From Rhodopseudomonas telluris (GTDB lineage Bacteria > Pseudomonadota > Alphaproteobacteria > Rhizobiales > Xanthobacteraceae): a stretch of DNA of 64,000 nucleotides. The notes under the pieces are model-generated. The model had not been told where the DNA came from. It was given only the letters and a program-made list of their open reading frames with translations, and made no database searches. The stretch covers positions 248,001 through 312,000 of the forward strand of contig NZ_JBHLWM010000001.1 in NCBI RefSeq assembly GCF_042432815.1, in the 5' to 3' direction. This document shows, piece after piece, positions 15,645 to 23,179 of this stretch (position 1 is the stretch's first letter; every line of letters begins with the position of its first letter). A program made the position numbers and the translations under genes.

Positions 15645-16442
15645 ATGTCGATGCCGATCGAGGCGACGATTACACTTAAGGCGAAGGACATCTCGGGCGT
15701 CGGCCGGGAGCGTATCCGTCTGCTGCAGGCGGTCGCGCGCGAGGGCAGCATCACCGCCGGCGCCAAGGCCGCGGGTCTCAGCTACAAGGCCGCGTGGGAC
15801 GCGCTCGACGCGATGACCAACATGTTCGGCCGGCCGCTGCTGGAGACGCGCACCGGCGGCAAGGCCGGCGGCGGCGCGGCGCTGACGCCGACCGGCGCGC
15901 GGGTGATCGAAGCCTTTGGCCGGCTGGAAGCCGAGATGGCGCGGGTGTTCCGCAGCCTGGAGCCCGATCTCGCCGGCACCGGCATTTCCCCGATCAATCT
16001 CGTCTCCGGATTCTTCATGAAAACCAGCGCCCGCAACGCCCTTCGCGGCACGATCACCGACATCAGGTCGGATACGCTGAGCGCCGAAGTCGCCGTCGCG
16101 GTTTCGGCCGAGACCACGATCTATGCGCTGCTGACCAGCGAGAGCGTGCGCAGTCTGGGCCTGTTTGTCGGCCGTGAAGTGATCGTGCTGATCAAGGCGC
16201 CGTTCGTGCTGATCTCGCCGGGCGCCGAGGCGCCGCTGGTGTCGGCGCGCAACTGCGTCCGCGGCACGGTGCGGCGTGCCGACATTTCCGCCGTCAATGC
16301 CGAGATCGTGCTCGACATCGGCGACGACAAGACTCTCGCCGCCTCGATCACCGCGCGCAGCGCCGAGGACATGAAGCTGTCGCAGGGCGATGCCGCCTGC
16401 GCGCTGTTCGACGCCGCCCACGTCATCATTGCCATCGATTGA
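15645..16442 (+). CDS. modE: ModE molybdate-dependent transcriptional regulator
   Basis: 265 residues. The N-terminal LysR-like winged helix (about 10-105) has GRERIRLLQAVAREGSITAG and AAGLSYKAAWDALDAM. Two Mop domains follow, the first beginning TSARNALRGTI and the second SARNCVRGTV; these dimerise and bind molybdate, which switches DNA binding. An ATG at 15612 is in frame but lies inside the ModE-type box, so the ATG at 15645 behind GAGGA is preferred; 15651 is also possible. It probably represses modABC and controls mop and its own gene. A family B repeat separates it from modA. Confidence 0.92.
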   Translation: MSMPIEATITLKAKDISGVGRERIRLLQAVAREGSITAGAKAAGLSYKAAWDALDAMTNMFGRPLLETRTGGKAGGGAALTPTGARVIEAFGRLEAEMARVFRSLEPDLAGTGISPINLVSGFFMKTSARNALRGTITDIRSDTLSAEVAVAVSAETTIYALLTSESVRSLGLFVGREVIVLIKAPFVLISPGAEAPLVSARNCVRGTVRRADISAVNAEIVLDIGDDKTLAASITARSAEDMKLSQGDAACALFDAAHVIIAID

Positions 16443-16458
16443 TCCCCATGCATCCGCT

Positions 16459-16547
16459 TCATTGCGAGGAGCGAAGCGACGAAGCAATCCAGGAGCACCG
16501 TGCAAGTGGCTGGATTGCTTCGTCGGCTGCGCCTCCTCGCAATGACG
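16459..16547. repeat. Family B palindromic repeat, copy 1
   Basis: CATTGCGAGGAGCGAAGCG-ACGAAGCAATCCAG faces CTGGATTGCTTCGTCGGC...CCTCGCAATGACG. It sits between modE and modA, ending 37 bp before the modA start. Other copies are at 30794, 34592, 45881 and 56753. Confidence 0.85.
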
Positions 16548-16583
16548 GCTGAGAGTTCATCGTCCACACTTAGGAGTCATGCC

Positions 16584-17348
16584 TTGAAACACGTCCTCAA
16601 ATTCGCGCTGCTCGGCGCTTTCACTGTCGCGCTGTCTGCTAACACCGCTCTCGCCGGTTCGACGAATGTGGCGGTGGCGGCGAATTTCACTGAGCCGGTG
16701 AAGGAGATCGCGGCGGCGTTCAAGGCCAAGACCGGGCACGATCTGGTGCTGTCGTTCGGCGCCAGCGGCCAGTTCTACACCCAGATCACCCAGGACGCGC
16801 CGTTCGAGGTGTTCCTGTCGGCCGACTCGGCGCGGCCGAAGAAGCTCGCCGAGGAAGGGCTCGGCGTGAAGGACAGCGTCTTCACCTACGCGATCGGCAA
16901 GCTGGTGCTGTGGAGCAAGTCGCCCGGCGTGGTGAAGGGCGAGCAGACGCTGAAGGACGCCAAGTTCGCCAAGATCTCGATCTGCAACCCGGTCGCCGCG
17001 CCTTACGGCGCCGCCGCGGTCGAGACCATGCAGGCGTTGAAGCTCGACGCCGAGCTGAAGCCGAAGCTCGTCGAGGGCGCCAACATCACCCAGGCCTATC
17101 AGTTCGTGCAGACCGGCAACGCCGAAGTCGGCTTCGTCGCGTTGTCGCAGGTGATCGCCGACAAGGATGGCTCGCGCTGGCTGGTGCCGCAGAACCTGTA
17201 CAAGCCGATCACCCAGGATGCCGTGCTGCTGAAGAAGGGCGAAGCCAATGTCGCGGCGAAGGCCTTCATCGACTTCCTGAAGGGCCCGGAGTCGCGCGCG
17301 ATCATCGAGAAGTTCGGCTACGAAGTCGCCCCCGGCAAGGCGAGCTGA
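16584..17348 (+). CDS. modA: Molybdate ABC transporter, periplasmic binding protein
   Basis: 254 residues that capture molybdate in the periplasm for ModB/ModC. The signal peptide is about residues 1-24, ending NTALA. Mature motifs are VAVAANFTEPVKEIAAAF, SFGASGQFYTQI, GAPFEVFLSAD-type APFEVFLSAD, and NPVAAPYGAAA. The best start is the TTG at 16584: AGGAG lies 7 bases before it and the signal peptide begins there. A nearby ATG at 16579 is out of frame, and upstream in-frame codons run into the family B repeat. It is separated from modB by a 309-bp repeat-filled gap, unusual for a mod operon. Confidence 0.93.
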   Translation: MKHVLKFALLGAFTVALSANTALAGSTNVAVAANFTEPVKEIAAAFKAKTGHDLVLSFGASGQFYTQITQDAPFEVFLSADSARPKKLAEEGLGVKDSVFTYAIGKLVLWSKSPGVVKGEQTLKDAKFAKISICNPVAAPYGAAAVETMQALKLDAELKPKLVEGANITQAYQFVQTGNAEVGFVALSQVIADKDGSRWLVPQNLYKPITQDAVLLKKGEANVAAKAFIDFLKGPESRAIIEKFGYEVAPGKAS

Positions 17349-17466
17349 GCGACGCCGCATGCAAGCGCTCCTTCCCGTCATTGCGAAGCACTGCAGCTTA
17401 GTGCACGGCGCTTCGCTCGCGTGCGGCAGGGCGGTCGCGAGTGCGAGTTCGGGAGCGCTGCGGGCA

Positions 17467-17612
17467 TCACCCTCCCCTGGAGGGGGAGGGTCGCTCGCGC
17501 AGCGAGCGGGGTGGGGTGGCGAAGATTTCATCCGCAGTACCCGCGGCTCACCCCACCCCGGCGTGCCTCGCGATGCGAGGCCCGCCGACCCTCCCCCTCA
17601 AGGGGACGGTGA
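17467..17612. repeat. Family A-type repeat between modA and modB
   Basis: CACCCTCCCCTGGAGGGGGAGGG...GGGGTGGGGTGG and CACCCCACCCC...CCCTCCCCCTCAAGGGG form inverted arms. Its sequence closely matches the copy at 41013 in opposite orientation. With a family B-like fragment (CGTCATTGCGAAGCA, near 17378) it fills the 17349-17657 gap. Confidence 0.8.
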
Positions 17613-17657
17613 AGATCGCGAGGTGCCAGCGCCTTGCGCCGGACTCATGGCGCACCA

Positions 17658-18344
17658 ATGACCGGCCTTCCCCCCGACATCTGGCAGCCGGTCTGGCTCA
17701 CCGTCGAACTTGCAGTGATCACCACGGTGATCCTGTTGATCGTCGGAACGCCGATCGCGTGGTGGCTGGCGCGGTCGAAGGCGGCGTGGAAGGAAGGCGT
17801 CGCCGCCATCGTGGCGATGCCGCTGGTGCTGCCGCCGACCGTGCTCGGCTTCTATCTGCTGGTGCTGATGGGGCCGGACGGGCCGGGGGGTGCGATCGCC
17901 GGGCTGTGGGGCGGGCGCACGCTGGCGTTCACCTTTGGCGGCCTGGTGTTTGGTTCGGTGATCTATTCGATGCCGTTCGTGGTGCAGCCGATCCGCAACG
18001 CGTTCGATGCGATCGGCGACCGGCCTCTGGAAGTCGCCGCGACCCTGCGTGCCTCGCCGTTGAAAACGTTCTGGACGGTGGCGGTGCCGCTGGCGCGGCC
18101 GGGCTTTCTCGCCGGCGCCGTGCTCGGCTTCGCCCACACGGTCGGCGAGTTCGGCATCGTGCTGATGATCGGCGGCAATATCCCGGGACGCACCAAGGTG
18201 CTGTCGGTGGCGATCTACGATTACGTCGAGACCTCGCAATGGCGTGAGGCCAACATTCTCGCCGGCGGCATGGCGGCGTTCGCCTTCGTGGTGATCCTGA
18301 CGATGATGATGTTGGAAAAGCGTACTGCACGGCTTCGCGGATGA
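17658..18344 (+). CDS. modB: Molybdate ABC transporter permease
   Basis: 228 residues with five to six hydrophobic helices, starting WLTVELAVITTVILLIVGTPIAWW. The EAA-type coupling loop EVAATLRASPLKTFWTVAVPLA contacts ModC. MPLVLPPTVLGFYLL is typical of ModB. The ATG at 17658 begins the first helix cleanly; an upstream in-frame codon lies near the repeat. Its stop overlaps the modC start as ATGA, giving tight coupling. Confidence 0.94.
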   Translation: MTGLPPDIWQPVWLTVELAVITTVILLIVGTPIAWWLARSKAAWKEGVAAIVAMPLVLPPTVLGFYLLVLMGPDGPGGAIAGLWGGRTLAFTFGGLVFGSVIYSMPFVVQPIRNAFDAIGDRPLEVAATLRASPLKTFWTVAVPLARPGFLAGAVLGFAHTVGEFGIVLMIGGNIPGRTKVLSVAIYDYVETSQWREANILAGGMAAFAFVVILTMMMLEKRTARLRG

Positions 18345-19471
18345 GGGCGATCTCTCCGCGCAGCATTCGTGGCGAATTCCGCGGGCGGCTCGGCGGCTTT
18401 GCGCTCGATGCCTCGTTCAGCGTGCCGGCGATCGGCATCACCGGCCTGTTCGGCCCGTCGGGCTGCGGCAAGTCCACGGTGCTGCGCTGTCTCGCCGGGT
18501 TGCAGCATCTGCCAGGCAGCCTGTGCGAAGTCGATGGCGATGTCTGGCAGGACGACACGACGTTCCTCAAGCCGCATCAGCGACCGATTGGCTACGTGTT
18601 TCAGGAAGCCAGCCTGTTTCAGCACCTGACGGTGCGGGACAATCTGATGTACGGCGCGCCCAAGCGCAAAGCAGGGTCGTTGCCCGGCGACATCGCATTC
18701 GACGAAGTGATCGAGCTGCTCGGCCTCGCGCGGCTGCTGCCGCGGGCGCCGCGCAATCTGTCCGGCGGCGAGCGTCAGCGCGTCGCGATCGGCCGCGCGC
18801 TGCTGTCGCAGCCGAAATTGCTGCTGATGGACGAGCCGCTGTCGGCGCTCGACCGGCTCACCAAGGACGAGATCCTGCCGTTCCTGGAGCGGCTCCACGC
18901 CCGGCTGCTGCTGCCGGTGATCTATGTCAGTCACGACATGGCCGAGATCGAGCGACTGGCCGATCATCTGGTCCTGATGCAGGCCGGGCGGGTGATCGGC
19001 GTCGGCCCGTTGTCGGAGCTGCAAAGTAATCCGGCGTTGCCGCTCGCGACCTCGCGCGACGCCGCGGTCAATGTCGACGCGACGTCGGACTCCTACGATG
19101 CCGCATACGGGCTGCTGACGTTGCGGCTCGACGGCGGCAAGCTGCTGGTGCCGTCTGCGCCGGTGCCCGCCGGCGAGCGCCGCCGGATCCGGATCGCGGC
19201 CGGCGATGTCAGCCTGTCACGCGAAGCGCCGCGCGAGACGTCGATCCTCAACGCGCTGGCGGTGCGGATCGTCTCCACTTCGGCGATCGGTCCCAACGAA
19301 GTCCTGGTCGTGCTGGCGCTCGGGCCGGCCGGCAACGGCGCGCGGCTGCTGGCCCGTGTGACGCGGCGATCCTGGGATCAGTTGGCGCTCGCCGAAGGGC
19401 TCGACGTGTTCGCGCAGGTCAAGGGCGTCGCGCTGGCGCCCGAGCGTGCCATCAGCGAGCCGCCGAAGTAA
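18341..19471 (+). CDS. modC: Molybdate ABC transporter ATP-binding protein
   Basis: 376 residues. Walker A GPSGCGKST near 38-46, Q-loop in VFQEASLFQHLTV, signature LSGGERQRVAIGRAL near 139, Walker B LLLMDEPLSAL near 160 and an H-loop in YVSHDMAEIE. The C-terminal part (about 260-376) is a TOBE/Mop-like domain, as in ModC, where it can bind molybdate for trans-inhibition. It overlaps modB by 4 bp and is followed after about 145 bp by a second DUF2478 gene on the same strand. Confidence 0.95.
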   Translation: MRAISPRSIRGEFRGRLGGFALDASFSVPAIGITGLFGPSGCGKSTVLRCLAGLQHLPGSLCEVDGDVWQDDTTFLKPHQRPIGYVFQEASLFQHLTVRDNLMYGAPKRKAGSLPGDIAFDEVIELLGLARLLPRAPRNLSGGERQRVAIGRALLSQPKLLLMDEPLSALDRLTKDEILPFLERLHARLLLPVIYVSHDMAEIERLADHLVLMQAGRVIGVGPLSELQSNPALPLATSRDAAVNVDATSDSYDAAYGLLTLRLDGGKLLVPSAPVPAGERRRIRIAAGDVSLSREAPRETSILNALAVRIVSTSAIGPNEVLVVLALGPAGNGARLLARVTRRSWDQLALAEGLDVFAQVKGVALAPERAISEPPK

Positions 19472-19615
19472 CAACTCGCCGCCGCCCGCGGCCGCGCGGC
19501 ACGCCGTTCGCATAGTTCTCAACAGCGCCGATGCGCATTCCGGTCAGCTACACGATTACCAGTCGTGTCGGGACTGCGACGCCGCGCGCCCGCTCGTGTT
19601 GGAGGAGATGAGACA

Positions 19616-20188
19616 ATGTCGTTCGAAAACAATCACTCGATGGCCATCGCGGCGGTGCGTGGCGGGCCCGGCACGCCGGCCGCCGATGTGCTGACCGCCT
19701 TTGCGCTGCGCCGCAAGGCCGAGGGCGTCGCGATCGTGGGCGTCATCGTGCCGCCGGAAGACACCGGCCACGGCCACGATGCTCACGGCGGCGGCCACGA
19801 GGGCTGCGAATGCCGCAGCGAGTTGATCGACGTCGCCACCGGCGACCGCTACGCGATGCATCAGGATCTGGGCTCGGGATCGCAGGCCTGCAATCTGAAC
19901 TCGTCGTCGCTGGCGCTCGCTGCCGGTGCGGTCGAACGCGCGCTTGCCGGCAAGCCGGAGCTCGTCGTGCTGAGCCGGTTCGGTGGCCAGGAGGCGCAGC
20001 GCGGCGGTCTGATGTCGGCCTTCCAGGCTGCGGTCGCGGCCGGCGTACCGGTCGCCTGCGTGGTCACGCCGAAAGCCGAAGCCGTCTGGGATGACTTCGC
20101 GGGCGGCCTGTCAGTGTCGTTGCCGCCGGAGGCGGATGCGCTGGAAGCCTGGTGGCAGGGTCAGGCCCGCGGCCGAAACGCGGCGTGA
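19616..20188 (+). CDS. DUF2478 family protein with His/Cys-rich loop
   Basis: 190 residues, a paralogue of the product at 13261 by the shared ELVVLSRFGGQEAQRGG (compare DLVIINRFGQQESEGRG) and the same domain order. It differs by an inserted GHGHDAHGGGHEGCECR at about 51-67, with four His and two Cys that look like a metal site. The ATG follows GGAGGAGATGAGACA. It is the gene after modC and probably part of that transcript. Its last 28 bp overlap the convergent subtilase-like gene. Molybdenum trafficking or sensing is a reasonable guess from context; the reaction is unknown. Confidence 0.78.
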   Translation: MSFENNHSMAIAAVRGGPGTPAADVLTAFALRRKAEGVAIVGVIVPPEDTGHGHDAHGGGHEGCECRSELIDVATGDRYAMHQDLGSGSQACNLNSSSLALAAGAVERALAGKPELVVLSRFGGQEAQRGGLMSAFQAAVAAGVPVACVVTPKAEAVWDDFAGGLSVSLPPEADALEAWWQGQARGRNAA

Positions 20189-21264
20189 TCTGACCGTCGC
20201 GAACTCGTCTGGGTCCGATGCCACAGCCCGAACGGCGAGACCGCGGACGTATCCTGGAGCACGCCGGTGAGACGAGCCGCTGCGGCTTCGATATTGGCGC
20301 GCCCGATCCAGGCGCGTTGGCACTCCTGGGCGCGGTCGGCCATCCGTGGCGTCGCGCTGTTCAGGATCGCCTCCCCCGCCGCACCTGGATCGGGCGTCTG
20401 GCCGTGCTGGCTCTGGGCACCGAGCAGCAGGCCGGCCACGCCGGCAATCAGCGCCGCCGCATAGTTTGCGCCGCGGCGCGCCCTGTTGCTGCCTTCGAGC
20501 GCAGCGCCGATCAGCGCAGCGCCCGGCACCGTGATGCCGATGTCGCGCAGGCTGATGTCGCCGCCTCCGATCAGGCGTCCGCGCCTGTCGATGGCGCCGA
20601 CCGGCAGCAGCCGGGCCGCGCCGCATCGGAGCAGCAGGCTGCCGCAGCTGTCGCGGGCGCCGCCGACGACGATCAGGACGTTGGCCGCGTTGCACCGGTC
20701 CACCGCAGCGATCAGCGCCTCGGTCGGCTGGCGCCGTCCTTCGAACACTCCGCCGCTGATATGAATGATGTGCGCGCCGTGCTCGACGGCCATGTCGATC
20801 GCCTGGGCGAGGTCGGCTTGCGTGCACACCGGCCTGTCGTCGCGGAAGATCGGCGCGATCAGCCCACGGCACAGCGGCGCCACGCCCTCCACCGAACTAC
20901 AAGCCTGGCCGAAGATCAGGCTGGCGATATGCGTGCCCTGCGCCGTCGCCGGTCCGTCCGCGCACTGACGCGCAGCGGCGGTATCAAGCGGCACCAAGCG
21001 GGCTCCGCGAAAGCAATCGTGGGTTCGGTCGACTGGACCATCCAATACCGCGATAGTGATCTCGGCGTCGCCGCCGCCGAATGCGAACAGAATTTCCTGC
21101 TGGAATTCTGCGCCAACTACCCCTACCATCACACCCCGCCCGCACTCACGTCGCCGCACGTCATCACGCGAACTACTCGCATGCGGGACGCTGGCGTTCT
21201 GCCCAGCGACCGGCGGCCTCTCCTGATGCTCTTCCGAAGAATTTCGCCCTGCGGAACAGCACAC
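20161..21264 (-). CDS. PatA/PatG-type subtilase homologue lacking catalytic Ser
   Basis: 367 residues resembling the S8 peptidase domain of cyanobactin maturation proteases: ITIAVLDGPVDRTHDCF, GTHIASLIFG, GVAPLCRGLIAPIF and HIIHISGG. The catalytic Asp (about 75) and His (about 112) are kept. The Ser motif, normally GTSxA, reads RGANYAAALIAGVAGLL, with Asn at about 267. The oxyanion Asn segment, usually AAGND, reads VVGGARDSC. So it is probably a non-proteolytic relative. No signal peptide is clear. The first 45 residues look unlike the family, and a start at 21129 (MVGVVGAEF, after GGGGTG) is an alternative. It diverges from the winged-helix/TPR regulator and overlaps the DUF2478 gene tail by 28 bp. 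Confidence 0.72.
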   Translation of the reverse strand: MCCSAGRNSSEEHQERPPVAGQNASVPHASSSRDDVRRRECGRGVMVGVVGAEFQQEILFAFGGGDAEITIAVLDGPVDRTHDCFRGARLVPLDTAAARQCADGPATAQGTHIASLIFGQACSSVEGVAPLCRGLIAPIFRDDRPVCTQADLAQAIDMAVEHGAHIIHISGGVFEGRRQPTEALIAAVDRCNAANVLIVVGGARDSCGSLLLRCGAARLLPVGAIDRRGRLIGGGDISLRDIGITVPGAALIGAALEGSNRARRGANYAAALIAGVAGLLLGAQSQHGQTPDPGAAGEAILNSATPRMADRAQECQRAWIGRANIEAAAARLTGVLQDTSAVSPFGLWHRTQTSSRRSDHAAFRPRA

Positions 21265-21382
21265 AGTGTATTTTCCTTATCGCCACCCTCTTCGTCTTCT
21301 TATCGAGGACCATCAGGCGTGAAAACGGCGTGATCCGTGCGTGAAAAATGCTATCCTAGGTTGGATTCAGGTGGCTGAAGGT

Positions 21383-23137
21383 ATGACTGCGAGGTCCGCG
21401 CTTTTCACGATGAACCTGCTGGGGCCGTTCCAATTGGTTCCCCGGACGGGGGAGCGCATCGAAATTTCGAGCAAAAAGGGGACGGCCGTCATCGCGATGC
21501 TGGCGATGTCGCGTGACGGCGAGCGAACCCGCGGCTGGTTACAGGATCGTTTGTGGGGGACGCGGCGCCATGCGGAGGCGGCGGGGAGTCTCCGCCGTGA
21601 ACTATCCAACCTGCGAAAGGTGCTGAACGTCGGCGGCGTCGAACTGCTGGTCAGCGACCGAGATCGCGTTCGCCTGCGGCTCGATCTGATCGACATCGAT
21701 GCGCTCGGTCCGGTTCCGAATCCCCTGCACAGCGGTGAGTTTCTCGAAGGCCTCGACATCCCCGGCGAAGCCGGCTTCCGCGAATGGCTGCGCGAGCAGC
21801 GAGCGGTGCTGACGCGCGGTCCGCGCGTGGCATCCGCCGCGCCGGTGGCGAGCGCGCTGCCGAGCTACATCGTCGACACCAGCCAGCCGCCGATCGGGTT
21901 CAGCGGCAACCAGGCGATCGCCGTGCTGCCGTTCACCAACGTGACGGGCGAAGAGACGCTGGACTATCTGGCCGAAGGCATCAGCGAGGAGCTGATCGTG
22001 GGCCTGTCGCGCATCCGCTGGCTGCCGGTGATCGCGCGCAGCTCGAGCTTCTCCTTCTCCGAGGCGATCGACCGCAAGCTGATCGGACAGCGGCTCGGCG
22101 CGCATTATCTGGTCGAAGGGCATCTGTATCGCGCCTACGAATCCTTCGGCGTCTCGGCCAGCCTGTCCGAGGCGGCGACCGGCTACGCGATCTGGTCGCG
22201 CCGCTTCACGCTGCAATCGCCGGAGCTGCGCGACGAGCTCGAACAATTCGTCAACGAATTGGTGGCGCAGCTCGAAAGCCGGATCGAGCATGCCGAGCAG
22301 ATCCGCATTCGCAACAAGCGCCAGGACACGCTCGGAGTCAGCGATCTGATCTGGCGCGGGCGCTGGCATCTCAACCGCCTGACGCGCACCGATTCCGAGA
22401 TGGCGCAAAAGCTCTTCGCGGAGGCGCTGGCGCTCGATCCGACCTCGCCGGAGGCGCTGATCCAGACGACGTCGGCGCTGGCGTGGTCGATCTGGGCGGG
22501 GCGGCAGCCGCAGGATCAGGTGCTGCGGATGCGCAAGCTCGCCCAGCAGGCGTGCCTTGCCGATCCCGACGACGGCCGCGGCTTCATGCTGGCCGGCATC
22601 GCCGAGATGTGGCTGCGCCATCAGGACGAAGCCAAAACGTTGCTGCAGCAAGCGATCGTGCTCAACCCAAGCCTGACGCTGGCGCACGCCCAGCTCGGCG
22701 GCTGCTACAATCTCGGCGGCGAACCGGCCAAGGCGATCGATCACCTCAAGGCCTCGCTCCGGCTCAGCTCGAACGATCCCAATTTGTTCTACGCGCTCGG
22801 CGAATTGGCGTTGTCCTACACCATGCTGGGGCGCTGGAGCGAAGCGATCGAGCACGCGTCGCTGTCGCTGGCGCGCCGACCGGCCTATTGGTACGCGCAC
22901 GTGCTCAAGATCAACGCGCTGGTCCGCAGCGGCAATGTTGGTGTGGCGCGCGTCGCGGCAGACGAGCTACTTGCTGTCAAGCCGAATTTTTCGAAGCAGT
23001 ATCTCGATTGGCTGCCCTTCGTTGAAAGAACATGGATTGACCATTTCGTCGAAGGCCTGAAAATGGTGCCGGGCCGGGAGGCGAACTGGCTGGAGCGCGA
23101 CACCGCGGAGGGCTCCGAGCAGTTTCTGCCGCACTGA
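21383..23137 (+). CDS. Winged-helix regulator with TolB-like and TPR domains
   Basis: About 584 residues. The N-terminal 110 residues (LLGPFQLV...KKGTAVIAMLAMS...DRLWGTRRHAEAAGSLRRELSNLR) match the winged-helix plus BTAD-like start of SARP/CadC-type regulators. A TolB N-terminal-like domain follows near 178 (IAVLPFTNVTGEETLDYLAEGISEEL, GAHYLVEGHL), the layout seen in adenylate-cyclase-like TPR regulators, though no cyclase domain is present. The rest is TPR repeats (PTSPEALIQTTSALAW..., NPSLTLAHAQLGGCYNLGG). The start is uncertain; 21383 has GAAGG close by and 21410 is an alternative. The next gene starts 42 bp downstream, so it likely sits in one transcript with the P450-DyP gene and may control it. 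Confidence 0.75.
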   Translation: MTARSALFTMNLLGPFQLVPRTGERIEISSKKGTAVIAMLAMSRDGERTRGWLQDRLWGTRRHAEAAGSLRRELSNLRKVLNVGGVELLVSDRDRVRLRLDLIDIDALGPVPNPLHSGEFLEGLDIPGEAGFREWLREQRAVLTRGPRVASAAPVASALPSYIVDTSQPPIGFSGNQAIAVLPFTNVTGEETLDYLAEGISEELIVGLSRIRWLPVIARSSSFSFSEAIDRKLIGQRLGAHYLVEGHLYRAYESFGVSASLSEAATGYAIWSRRFTLQSPELRDELEQFVNELVAQLESRIEHAEQIRIRNKRQDTLGVSDLIWRGRWHLNRLTRTDSEMAQKLFAEALALDPTSPEALIQTTSALAWSIWAGRQPQDQVLRMRKLAQQACLADPDDGRGFMLAGIAEMWLRHQDEAKTLLQQAIVLNPSLTLAHAQLGGCYNLGGEPAKAIDHLKASLRLSSNDPNLFYALGELALSYTMLGRWSEAIEHASLSLARRPAYWYAHVLKINALVRSGNVGVARVAADELLAVKPNFSKQYLDWLPFVERTWIDHFVEGLKMVPGREANWLERDTAEGSEQFLPH

Positions 23138-23179
23138 CCGGCGACGTACATTTTTTTAAGTTTTTGTTTGAGGTGATGG

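Noticed and set aside
15552..16505. Upstream extension of the mop frame to 388 codons
   Set aside because: The extra part is antisense to modE and lacks any domain; the 70-residue Mop domain has its own ATG and AGGAG.
23138..23179. T-rich string between the regulator and the P450-DyP gene as a terminator
   Set aside because: No stable GC-rich hairpin precedes the T-run, and the genes are only 42 bp apart, which fits an operon better.
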